Below, piece after piece: positions 1 through 6,716 of a DNA stretch of 7,705 nucleotides. The notes beneath the pieces are model-generated. The model searched no databases, had not been told where the DNA came from, and worked only from the letters and a program-made list of their open reading frames with translations. This DNA comes from a bacterium (GTDB taxonomy: Bacteria > Omnitrophota > Gorgyraeia > Gygaellales > UBA12090): assembly GCA_004299495.1 (NCBI GenBank), contig SCPY01000281.1:1-7705 (forward strand). Reading direction: 5' to 3'. The position numbers and the translations under genes were made by a program. Within the stretch, counting starts at the first letter, position 1, and every line of letters begins with the position of its first letter.

Positions 1-1
1 A

Positions 2-502
2 TTGATATTATTGTCTATATGCCTTATAATTATAGGCGCGGCCCTGCTTAACGGCATCATTTTCAGGATATATCTGAATTTCAGCAAGATAGAAAAAGAG
101 ATAGCCCGGGATGAAGAAAAACTGTTGAGATTGCAGGCGATACTCCGGCAAAAACAGCAATTAGACGACGAATATACTAAAACGGTCTCAAGCCATCAGG
201 GATACGCAGATTTAAACAGCCTCCTGAGGGAAATAGAAAGCATCGCTTCCGAGCTTGAGCTGAATATCGTTTCCTTAAAGCCGGCTCAACTAAGCGATGA
301 GAAATCCTACCAGGCCTATTCCATAAAGATGGAATTTCAGGACGCGCCTGTTACGGTCATAAAATTCTGCCATCTCCTTACGGAGCAGCTGGATAATATC
401 GGCATTCAGCGCGTCCAGATAAAGGCGGGAGAAAAACAGGAAGCGCTCAAGACAAGCCTCCTGCTTAACGCGGCGGTGTTTAAGGACGCGCGGGTAAATT
501 GA
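2..502 (+). CDS. GspM/PilO-like inner-membrane assembly protein (5' partial)
   Basis: This is probably the bitopic inner-membrane protein that, with GspL/PilN, links the cytoplasmic ATPase to the periplasmic part of a type II secretion or type IV pilus machine. The reading frame is open to the window edge. The first codon seen is a TTG at position 2, which need not be the true start, since PilO/GspM proteins usually have a short cytoplasmic segment before the membrane helix. Visible residues 1-23 form one hydrophobic helix. About residues 28-60 are rich in Glu, Lys, Leu and Gln and look like a coiled coil. About residues 70-160 have the alternating strand/helix pattern of the small ferredoxin-like periplasmic domain of this family. 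The assignment rests on architecture and on position directly before GspC/PilP-like and secretin genes (3-nt gap), not on a sharp motif. GspM and PilO cannot be told apart here. Confidence 0.65.
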   Translation: MILLSICLIIIGAALLNGIIFRIYLNFSKIEKEIARDEEKLLRLQAILRQKQQLDDEYTKTVSSHQGYADLNSLLREIESIASELELNIVSLKPAQLSDEKSYQAYSIKMEFQDAPVTVIKFCHLLTEQLDNIGIQRVQIKAGEKQEALKTSLLLNAAVFKDARVN

Positions 503-505
503 CCT

Positions 506-991
506 ATGGCAAAAATTAATTTAATCGCGGCGGAAAAAATATACGCGTTTTCCCGCTGCGCGAATATAGCCCTGTTTTTAAGCGCGATTCTCTTAACCGT
601 TTATCAGGTTACGATTCTACTGCGGCCTCATTCGCTTAGGGAAATATCCTCAAAAATCCGCCAGGGCAAGCCGGACATTCTTTTTGGAGAAATACCCTCC
701 CTGCCCAAGGGCCTGCCGGGATTTGATGAATCCCTTTTCCGGGAAAAAGTGCTGTTTCCCCGGGAGCTGCCCGCGGTTGCGGCCGTTGTTGCTGAGGATA
801 AAAAGGGCACGCTTATACTCTTGGGGGTTTCCCTGGGAGAGAAGAAGATTGCCATAATACGCGACAGCTCCCAAAACAAGAATTATTACTGCTCGCCCGG
901 CGGCACTGTCGGGGATTATAAGGTAAAAGAAATATACAAGGGAAGGGTGGTCCTGGAATCACCGCGAGGGCCTCTTGAGCTAACCCAATGA
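506..991 (+). CDS. gspC: GspC/PilP-like periplasmic connector protein
   Basis: This 161-residue protein probably connects the inner-membrane platform to the secretin. Residues about 17-39 form a single N-terminal membrane helix. A Pro-rich linker follows (residues ~52-90). Residues ~98-160 resemble the HR domain of GspC or the beta domain of PilP: a strand ending in LILLGVSLG, then a strand with AIIRDS, a 'GGTVGDYKVKEI' turn, and a final VVLESP strand. It is much shorter than classical GspC (roughly 270 residues or more) and has no PDZ or coiled-coil C-terminus, so in size it is closer to PilP. The ATG at 506 follows the previous stop by 3 nt. No clear Shine-Dalgarno sequence precedes it, which suggests translational coupling. 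Its stop overlaps the secretin start as ATGA (988-991). The family call is from fold-level pattern and gene order; the exact subfamily is uncertain. Confidence 0.65.
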   Translation: MAKINLIAAEKIYAFSRCANIALFLSAILLTVYQVTILLRPHSLREISSKIRQGKPDILFGEIPSLPKGLPGFDESLFREKVLFPRELPAVAAVVAEDKKGTLILLGVSLGEKKIAIIRDSSQNKNYYCSPGGTVGDYKVKEIYKGRVVLESPRGPLELTQ

Positions 992-2511
992 AAATACCGC
1001 GTCTTTTTAGCGCCGCCTTATTAATCGCCTTCCTGGCGCTTACGTTTAATAATTACACCCTTACCGCGGAAACCGCAGAAGAGCCCCGGCCTTCCATTAC
1101 CCTGGACGTAAAGGACATGGACCTGACGGATGTCCTGCGGATGATTGCCGACCAAAGCGGAACCAACATTATCACCTCAAAGAATGTAAAGGGGCTGATT
1201 ACCATAAGCCTGCAGGATATTCCCTTTAAAAAGGCCCTTGACGCCATCCTCAAGGTCAACAATTGCGGCTATATCCAGGAGGACGGCATCATTCAGGTCT
1301 ACACCTACGCGGAGCTCGCCCAGAAAGAACAATTCATAAAATTAGTTACCAAGGTCTTCCGCCCCGAGTATATCCGCGCGTCAGATATTAAACAGACCCT
1401 CAACTCCCTGAAATCGCCACGGGGTAAGATTGAAACCGAACCTAAAACCAATACCCTCATAGTAACCGACACCCCCGAATACCTCGGCTCCATTGAAGAC
1501 GCCATAAAGCAGATGGACAAAAAGCTGGAAACAAAAATTTATAAATTAAGCTACGCCAAACCGGTACAGCTGCAAAAAACCCTGCAGGCAATAATGCCCG
1601 CCACCGAAGTGGATATTATGGTTGACGAGCGCACCGACAGCCTGGTCATCACCGCCTCGGGCGCCCTGCTTGAGAAGATAGATACCCTGGTTAAAAGCTG
1701 GGACCGGCAGATTCCCCAGGTCCTCATTGAAGCCAAGATTATGCAAATCACCCTGGAAAAAAACAAACTCCTCGGCGTTGACTGGCAATTTCAGAATCCG
1801 GTAAAACATACCCTGACCCTGGGGCCCAAGGGCCTTCCCCTGCCGACAGGCGCGGCTTACATTGACGCCTTCAAAATAGGGGTTTTGGGAACCGACGATT
1901 ACCAGGTCACCCTGCGCGCCCTTGAGAAATCAAGCGATGTCAACCTGATCTCAAGCCCAAGCATCGTTACCCTGGACAACACGGAGGCGAAGATACTCAT
2001 CGGCTCCAGCGAGCCTTACGAAGTGTTCCATTTTGACGAAAGGGGAATCATTAACGGCAAGGAAATCAAATTCGTGGAAGTGGGGATAAAGCTTACCGTC
2101 GTCCCTAAGATTTCCGAAAACGATTTCATCACCATAAATATCCATCCCGAGGTGAGCTCCGCGCGCAAGGGCACGGTAAGCGATGCCCTGGCAATAGATA
2201 CCACCGAAGCAACCACCGCGATGACGGTAAAAAACGGCAACACCCTGGTCCTGGGAGGGTTGATTAAGGATGATAAAGAAGCTCATATAGCAAAAATACC
2301 GCTCTTAGGCGACATACCGATTTTAAAACACGCCTTTCGCACCACCTATTACACCACGGTAAAAAAGGAAATTATTATCTTCATTACGCCCAAAATCGTC
2401 AGCCCCGAAAAAGCGGCCCCTCAGGAAAAAACCTCCGCCCAGAACGCGACCGATGTTCAGGAACTTAAATCCCTCGTCGGGGCAATGAAAAAAAAGTTAA
2501 AAAAACGCTAA
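988..2511 (+). CDS. gspD: Outer-membrane secretin, GspD/PilQ family
   Basis: This secretin forms the outer-membrane channel through which folded proteins or a pilus leave the cell. The 507-residue precursor begins with a signal peptide (Lys-Arg n-region, hydrophobic residues ~8-20, likely cleavage after TLTA near residue 27). Residues ~37-105 are the N0/STN domain (LDVKDMDLTDVLRMIADQSG). Residues ~118-178 and ~180-241 are two NolW-type ring domains. From ~242 (QVLIEAKIMQI) to ~475 lies the secretin beta-barrel domain, with the family signature around VPKISENDFITINIHPEVSS and the GNTLVLGGLI strand, ending FITPKIV. A short Lys-rich tail follows. Typical GspD has three NolW-type domains (N1-N3) and ~650 residues, plus a C-terminal pilotin-binding S domain. 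Here one ring domain and the S domain appear to be missing, so the layout is PilQ-like. The ATG overlaps the preceding stop. Only 13 nt separate it from the ATPase gene. The family call is firm; GspD versus PilQ is not. Confidence 0.93.
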   Translation: MKIPRLFSAALLIAFLALTFNNYTLTAETAEEPRPSITLDVKDMDLTDVLRMIADQSGTNIITSKNVKGLITISLQDIPFKKALDAILKVNNCGYIQEDGIIQVYTYAELAQKEQFIKLVTKVFRPEYIRASDIKQTLNSLKSPRGKIETEPKTNTLIVTDTPEYLGSIEDAIKQMDKKLETKIYKLSYAKPVQLQKTLQAIMPATEVDIMVDERTDSLVITASGALLEKIDTLVKSWDRQIPQVLIEAKIMQITLEKNKLLGVDWQFQNPVKHTLTLGPKGLPLPTGAAYIDAFKIGVLGTDDYQVTLRALEKSSDVNLISSPSIVTLDNTEAKILIGSSEPYEVFHFDERGIINGKEIKFVEVGIKLTVVPKISENDFITINIHPEVSSARKGTVSDALAIDTTEATTAMTVKNGNTLVLGGLIKDDKEAHIAKIPLLGDIPILKHAFRTTYYTTVKKEIIIFITPKIVSPEKAAPQEKTSAQNATDVQELKSLVGAMKKKLKKR

Positions 2512-2524
2512 AACGGCATAACGC

Positions 2525-4234
2525 ATGGAAGCGAAAGAAACCTTAAAACAGATCCTGCTGGCCAGCCTTAACCTCTCTGATGCCAAATGGAACGAGTGCC
2601 TCCTGGAGCATAAGGAAACCGGAGCCCCGCTTGTGGCAATCATTACCCAAAAAGGCCTGGTAAGCGAAAACGACCTGCTCGGCGCCCTCTCAAAGCACCT
2701 TGAGATTCCCCGCGTAAAAATTAAGCCTGAAGAAATAGACAGCGGGATACTTAAGAGTATTCCGGCGAAATTAGCCACCCACTATAATTTCATGCCGCTA
2801 AAGATAGAGGAGGGGGCGCTTAGAATAGCCGTAAACGACCCCTTTGATCTTTGCCTTCTGGATGAGATAGGGCTATTTTCTGGCTACCAAATCCGGGCCT
2901 CCCTTGCCGGAAAAAAGGATATCCAGGAGGCGATAAAGAATTTTTACGGCGTGGGAGCGGAGACGCTGGAGGCGATATCAAGGCAGGCCCCTATCCCCGC
3001 GGTTGAGGCTGACGCCGCGGCCAAAGCAAAAGGCAAGGATATTCAGGATGAAACCATCGACCCTTCGGTAATTAAGTTTTTAAATCAGGTGCTTCTTGAC
3101 GCCATAAAACAGCGCGCCACCGATATCCATTTTGAGCCTTACGAAGATGATTTGCATATCCGCTACCGCATTGACGGAGTCCTTTACGAGGTTGCCTGCC
3201 CTCCCACGATAAAGCATTTTCAGTCCTCAATCGCCTCAAGAATCAAGGTTATGGCAAGCCTTGATATCGCGGAAAAGCGCAAGCCCCAGGACGGCCGGAT
3301 TGATATCGCTATGGAAGACGAGCTTTATGACCTGAGGGTTTCGGTTATGCCTACCGCTTTCGGAGAAAGCATCGGAATACGCATCCTGCGGCGCTCAAGC
3401 CCGGTCATTGGACTGGAAAGCCTTGGGCTTGACAGCGGCGGATTAAATACCCTGGAGAAGGCGCTGGCAAAGCCTTATGGGATTATCCTGGTTACAGGGC
3501 CTACCGGAAGCGGGAAAACCACCACACTTTATGCCTGCCTGAATAAAATAAGCTCAACCCAGAGAAAAATCCTCACCATTGAAGACCCGATTGAATACCA
3601 GCTCAGCGGCGTTACCCAGATGCAGGTTGAGCCTAAAACCGGGTTTACCTTTGCCAATGCCCTGCGCTCAATGCTGCGCCACGACCCCGATATAATGATG
3701 GTGGGCGAAATCCGGGACCTGGAAACCGCGGAGATAGCGGTGAGGACCGCCCTCACCGGACACCTGGTCCTAAGCACCCTGCACACCAATGACGCCTCAA
3801 GCGCCATAACCCGGCTTTTGGATATGGGCATAGACGCCTTCCTTATTTCTTCGTCGGTTATCCTGATTATCGCGCAAAGACTGGTCAGGGTAATCTGCCC
3901 GCAGTGCAAGGAAAAATATACCCCCGAACCATCTTTAATAAAACAGTTCTCCGCGCACGCGAGCCATCATCCGGAAAAACCCATGTTTCGGGGCCGGGGA
4001 TGCGCGTCCTGCCGCTTCACGGGATACAAGGGCAGGATCGCCATTTTTGAAATGCTTTCGGTCTCCGACCCGATCCGGGAACTCATCCTTCAAAAGGCCC
4101 CCGCTCACCAAATCAGGCAAAAAGCGATTTCCGCGGGAATGAATCCCCTCAGAGCCTGCGGGTGGGAAAAAATAGCCCAAGGCGCCACCACTATGGAAGA
4201 GGTCCTGCGGGTTACCTACGAGGAAGAGCCATGA
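2525..4234 (+). CDS. gspE: Secretion/pilus assembly ATPase, GspE/PilB family
   Basis: This is the cytoplasmic hexameric ATPase that powers pseudopilus or pilus extension. Its 569 residues match a full-length family member. Residues ~1-150 form an MshEN/GspE N-terminal domain that docks to GspL/PilM. The ATPase core follows from ~180, with the conserved ATDIHFEP segment and RYRIDGVL. Walker A is GPTGSGKTT at 325-333 (Lys331). The Asp box is ILTIEDPIEYQ at 349-359. Walker B is IMMVGEIRD at 390-398 with catalytic Glu395. The His box is LTGHLVLSTLHTND at 410-423. The zinc-binding tetracysteine motif is present as Cys458/Cys461 and Cys493/Cys496. This motif marks GspE and PilB and is usually absent from the retraction ATPase PilT, so this is an extension/secretion motor. 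The ATG at 2525 is the first in-frame start and has no obvious ribosome-binding site. The stop overlaps the GspF start (ATGA). All catalytic residues are intact. Confidence 0.96.
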   Translation: MEAKETLKQILLASLNLSDAKWNECLLEHKETGAPLVAIITQKGLVSENDLLGALSKHLEIPRVKIKPEEIDSGILKSIPAKLATHYNFMPLKIEEGALRIAVNDPFDLCLLDEIGLFSGYQIRASLAGKKDIQEAIKNFYGVGAETLEAISRQAPIPAVEADAAAKAKGKDIQDETIDPSVIKFLNQVLLDAIKQRATDIHFEPYEDDLHIRYRIDGVLYEVACPPTIKHFQSSIASRIKVMASLDIAEKRKPQDGRIDIAMEDELYDLRVSVMPTAFGESIGIRILRRSSPVIGLESLGLDSGGLNTLEKALAKPYGIILVTGPTGSGKTTTLYACLNKISSTQRKILTIEDPIEYQLSGVTQMQVEPKTGFTFANALRSMLRHDPDIMMVGEIRDLETAEIAVRTALTGHLVLSTLHTNDASSAITRLLDMGIDAFLISSSVILIIAQRLVRVICPQCKEKYTPEPSLIKQFSAHASHHPEKPMFRGRGCASCRFTGYKGRIAIFEMLSVSDPIRELILQKAPAHQIRQKAISAGMNPLRACGWEKIAQGATTMEEVLRVTYEEEP

Positions 4235-5442
4235 CGGCTCAGTTCGCTTACAAAGCTAAAACCTCTCAAGGGCTGTTAAAAAGCGGGACAATCCAGGCGG
4301 ACAATCAAAACGCGGTCATCAGGAAGTTAAGGCAGGACGGGCTTTATCCCATCTCCATTGAGCGGGCTGGGCTTCAACCGGTCAATAAAAAAACCCGCAA
4401 AAAAGTAAAACCGGCTGAAATTACCGCGTTTACCGGACAGTTAGCCAACCTTATCCAGTCCGGATTTCCGCTGTCAGTGGCTTTATCAACGCTCAGCTCG
4501 CAATGCCATAACCCCGCCTTAAAAAAAATAACCGATGAGCTGCAAGAGGCAATCCAAAAAGGCAGCGCCTTTTCGGACGCGCTATCCGGATACCCCGCCT
4601 GTTTTTCCGGTTTTTATGTTAACCTGGTAAAGATAGGCGAAACCGGAGGAAAACTTAACGAGAGCCTGGAGCGGCTGGCTGAGGCCAGAGAACGCGAGCA
4701 GGCCTTAACCTCACAGGTAAAATCCGCCCTGGCTTATCCGCTCTTTGTCCTGGGGATAGGGTTGGTTACCATTTTTATCCTGGTGGCTTTTTTCATACCC
4801 CGGATGGCGGGAATGTTTTACGACTTAAAACAAAAACTGCCATTTTTTACCGAACTCATACTTTCAAGCTCCCGGCTGGCAAATAAATTCGGGTTGATAT
4901 TCATCGCCTCTATCGCCCTTGCCGCCCTAAGAGTAAAATCATACTGTAAGTCCGAGCGCAATCGCGCAAAGATAGACAGAATTGTGCTTACTATTCCGGT
5001 CATAAAAGATATTATCATAAAAATGGAGATTGCCCGTTTTGCCTACGCCCTGGCCATATTATTAAAAAACGCGGTTCCTATGATTGGGGCGTTAGAGGTA
5101 GTTTCCCTGACCATGGACAACCGTTTTCTAAGGGATAAGATCTCATTGTGCCGCAAGAAAATAGACAAAGGCGAAAGCCTGAGCAGCTGCCTTAAGAGCG
5201 AAAAGGTTTTTCCCGCGGTCCTCACTAATATGGCCGCGATAGGGGAGACAGGGGGGAGGCTTTCGGAAATGCTCTTTAAGGCCGCGGAATCATTTGAGGC
5301 GGAAATCCATCAAAACCTCAAAACCGCCGTTTCTTTATTGGAGCCGGTATTAATACTGTTTATCGGAGGAATTATACTTTGCATTGTTTTTGCCGCGCTT
5401 TTGCCCATCTTCCAAATAAACTTTCTTGAAACAGGCCCTTAG
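4231..5442 (+). CDS. gspF: Secretion/pilus platform protein, GspF/PilC family
   Basis: This polytopic inner-membrane protein is the platform rotated or moved by the ATPase during pseudopilin assembly. The chosen ATG at 4231 gives 403 residues, the normal family length, starts with the typical family opening FAYKAKTSQG, and has a strong Shine-Dalgarno (GAGGAA, 4220-4225) 5 nt upstream. A longer in-frame start at 4162 lies inside gspE and adds 23 residues unlike the family. Two T2SSF repeats are visible: ~64-190 (FTGQLANLIQSGFPL, then VKIGETGGKLNESL) and ~266-395 (FAYALAILLKNAVPM, then AIGETGGRLSEML). The duplicated G-E-T-G-G is the family hallmark. Membrane helices lie at ~171-191, ~220-236 and ~370-394. 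It is the last gene of the operon in this window and is followed by an AT-rich region with inverted repeats. GspF and PilC cannot be separated from sequence alone. Confidence 0.95.
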   Translation: MTAQFAYKAKTSQGLLKSGTIQADNQNAVIRKLRQDGLYPISIERAGLQPVNKKTRKKVKPAEITAFTGQLANLIQSGFPLSVALSTLSSQCHNPALKKITDELQEAIQKGSAFSDALSGYPACFSGFYVNLVKIGETGGKLNESLERLAEAREREQALTSQVKSALAYPLFVLGIGLVTIFILVAFFIPRMAGMFYDLKQKLPFFTELILSSSRLANKFGLIFIASIALAALRVKSYCKSERNRAKIDRIVLTIPVIKDIIIKMEIARFAYALAILLKNAVPMIGALEVVSLTMDNRFLRDKISLCRKKIDKGESLSSCLKSEKVFPAVLTNMAAIGETGGRLSEMLFKAAESFEAEIHQNLKTAVSLLEPVLILFIGGIILCIVFAALLPIFQINFLETGP

Positions 5443-5479
5443 AAATCCGCAGGAAACCGCGCCAATGTTGCAATAGGTA

Positions 5480-5536
5480 GAAAGCATCATCTCTTTAAAT
5501 TTCAAATAGTTACAACGATTTAAAGAAAACGCTTTC
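5480..5536. repeat. Nested imperfect inverted repeat downstream of gspF
   Basis: Two arm pairs share one centre. The outer arms are GAAAGC (5480-5485) and GCTTTC (5531-5536). The inner arms are TCTTTAAAT (5492-5500) and ATTTAAAGA (5518-5526). An asymmetric internal loop (6 and 4 nt) and a 17-nt apical loop separate them. As RNA this could form a 3' end structure on the gsp transcript. As DNA it could be a regulator-binding region about 170-225 bp upstream of the sigma-54 start site. The arms are plain to see; the function is unknown. Confidence 0.5.
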
Positions 5537-5538
5537 CG

Positions 5539-5577
5539 TAATGTTGAATATAGTCAACATTATTTGGCTTTTTTTTT
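5539..5577 (+). terminator. Possible intrinsic terminator: 9-bp dyad plus T-run
   Basis: A perfect inverted repeat TAATGTTGA (5539-5547) / TCAACATTA (5554-5562) with a 6-nt loop is followed after six bases by nine consecutive T (5569-5577). The placement about 100 nt after the gspF stop fits an operon terminator. The stem has only two G-C pairs and the T-run is not directly adjacent, so it would be weak. The dyad could instead be an operator for an enhancer-binding regulator of the sigma-54 promoter downstream. Confidence 0.4.
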
Positions 5578-5677
5578 GATAATTAATAGTTAGCGTTTAA
5601 TCCGGTAGAATTAACTTGCTGTAACCTATTGAAACGCAAAGAGAAAATGTTCTAAAAAATATCGGCAAAGCGGGGTA

Positions 5678-5694
5678 TTGGCACACTTATTGCT
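5678..5694 (+). promoter_or_regulatory. Sigma-54 (RpoN) promoter
   Basis: TTGGCACACTTATTGCT matches the -24/-12 consensus (TGGCAC-N5-TTGCW). The invariant GG (5680-5681) and GC (5692-5693) are separated by exactly 10 bases. Transcription would start near 5705. The promoter faces the 42-codon ORF and the sugar transferase. Sigma-54 promoters need an ATP-dependent enhancer-binding activator, usually bound about 80-200 bp upstream; that stretch here contains the dyads at 5480-5562. The spacing and element match are direct observations; activity is inferred. Confidence 0.85.
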
Positions 5695-5709
5695 ATATAA
5701 GTATATGAA

Positions 5710-5838
5710 ATGGCACACATAAAAAGAATATTTAGGGGAATGAGGGATAACTTAAAAGCCTTAAGACAGGAATTAGCAATCTTCTTCTTCCTAAGAAATT
5801 ATATTACCTATAACCGCTCCGGCGTCAAGCAGGATTAA
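5710..5838 (+). CDS. Possible 42-residue small basic protein
   Basis: An ATG at 5710 opens a 42-codon frame ending at TAA 5836-5838, 10 nt before the sugar transferase start. I do not recognise a family. The product is basic at the N-terminus (KRIFRGMRDNLKALRQE) with a short hydrophobic patch (LAIFFFLRNYI, residues ~22-32) and a polar end, suggesting a small amphipathic or membrane-associated peptide. It lies wholly between the sigma-54 start (~5705) and the transferase, so it would be the first gene of that transcript. Against it: the predicted leader before 5710 is only about 5 nt, with no ribosome-binding site. An internal ATG at 5740 is preceded by AGGGGA, but too closely for standard spacing. 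It could be a translated leader, a genuine small gene or a chance frame. Confidence 0.4.
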   Translation: MAHIKRIFRGMRDNLKALRQELAIFFFLRNYITYNRSGVKQD

Positions 5839-5848
5839 TTTTAATACA

Positions 5849-6697
5849 ATGAGAATAAGCAAAATTTGGATCTATATGGCAATGGTTTCTTCCGCGCTAA
5901 TCCTGCAGAATTTAGGCAGAGAGAACCTGGCGTCAGCAGCCACGCGTTCTTACGAGCCGCGGCTTAACCTGAAGCAGGAGCGTAACTTACATAAAATAAT
6001 GCGGTTACAGCAGAAACCTCCTATTCAGCAAAAAAGCCGCGCTCCGGAACCGGCATCTCTGATATTATTCTTAAGCGGCATAACCGCGGCCTTATCCCGG
6101 TTCATCCGTAAAAGCTTTGATAAGTTCAAGCGCCTTTTAGATATAGCGTTATCAATTGCCGGGCTGCTTCTTACCGCTCCGCTATCTGTCTACGCGGCAA
6201 TCTTAATAAAATTAAGCTCTCCGGGGCCGGTCATATATAAACAGAACAGGCTGGGAAAACACGGAAAGGTCTTTAGAATTTACAAGCTGCGGACTATGTT
6301 CGCGAACGCGGAAAACACAACCGGAGCAGTTTGGGCAAAGGAAAATGACTCCCGGGTCACCCCTGTAGGCAATATCTTAAGAAAGACGCATCTTGATGAA
6401 ATACCGCAGTTTATTAACGTCTTGAAAGGGCAAATGAGCATTGTCGGGCCGCGTCCGGAACGCCCGGAACTAGTGCGCGACCTGAAAATGCTGGTTATGG
6501 ATTACGAGAAGCGGCTCCAGGTAAAACCGGGCATTACCGGCCTGGCGCAGGTCCGGCATAAATATGACGAAACCATTGAAGACGTTAAAAAGAAGATAAA
6601 ATTTGACCTCGCGTATATCCGCAATATGTGTTTTTTAACGGACTTAAAGATTTTAGGCAGGACCTGCGTAGTAGTGCTCACCGGAAAAAGTAATTAG
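5849..6697 (+). CDS. Undecaprenyl-phosphate sugar-phosphate transferase with N-terminal PEP-CTERM-like segment
   Basis: The 282-residue product is a bacterial sugar transferase (PF02397 type). Such enzymes move a sugar-1-phosphate from a nucleotide sugar to undecaprenyl phosphate, the first step of exopolysaccharide or O-glycan synthesis at the inner membrane. The catalytic part starts near residue 93 (FKRLLDIALSIAG), with a hydrophobic re-entrant helix (~96-122, Pro111), then SSPGPVIYKQNRLGKHG, the FRIYKLRTM signature, the Asp183-Glu184 dyad in HLDEIPQ, GPRPERPE at 200-207 and VKPGITGLAQV at 225-235. All core motifs are intact. The first ~90 residues are unusual. They comprise a signal-peptide-like hydrophobic stretch (residues ~6-19, possible cleavage near ASA at 28-30), a ~35-residue charged Gln/Lys/Arg-rich linker, then Pro66-Glu67-Pro68, hydrophobic residues 71-82 and a basic cluster (Arg84, Arg87, Lys88). 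This closely resembles a PEP-CTERM exosortase signal. The long N-terminal transmembrane/CoA-binding region of WcaJ-type enzymes is absent. ATG 5849 has only a distant AGGA; Met10 (5876) is an alternative start. A sigma-54 promoter precedes it. The sugar specificity is unknown. Confidence 0.92.
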   Translation: MRISKIWIYMAMVSSALILQNLGRENLASAATRSYEPRLNLKQERNLHKIMRLQQKPPIQQKSRAPEPASLILFLSGITAALSRFIRKSFDKFKRLLDIALSIAGLLLTAPLSVYAAILIKLSSPGPVIYKQNRLGKHGKVFRIYKLRTMFANAENTTGAVWAKENDSRVTPVGNILRKTHLDEIPQFINVLKGQMSIVGPRPERPELVRDLKMLVMDYEKRLQVKPGITGLAQVRHKYDETIEDVKKKIKFDLAYIRNMCFLTDLKILGRTCVVVLTGKSN

Positions 6698-6716
6698 TAA
6701 TCAGAAAATCTCCCTT

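Larger units (their letters stand above)
5443..5848. other. AT-rich intergenic control region
   Basis: These 406 bases separate the secretion operon from the sugar transferase and are clearly richer in A/T than the flanking genes. They hold, in order, a nested inverted repeat, a dyad with a T-run, the sigma-54 promoter and a possible small ORF. I saw no tRNA, CRISPR repeat, known riboswitch or insertion sequence end. About 5578-5677, between the T-run and the promoter, has no recognisable element. Confidence 0.7.

Noticed and set aside
1546..2286. Minus-strand open frames inside the secretin gene
   Set aside because: They are shadows of a strongly coding plus-strand gene, with no recognisable domain or start signal. 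The same holds for the other minus-strand frames inside gspC, gspE, gspF and the kinase (for example 7196-7450).
4162..4230. Longer in-frame start for gspF inside gspE
   Set aside because: The added 23 residues are Arg/Gly-rich and unlike the family, whereas ATG 4231 has a strong ribosome-binding site and the typical family opening.
5705..5722. Five-codon ORF starting at the predicted sigma-54 transcription start
   Set aside because: It is too short to support as a gene, and it overlaps the more plausible 42-codon frame.
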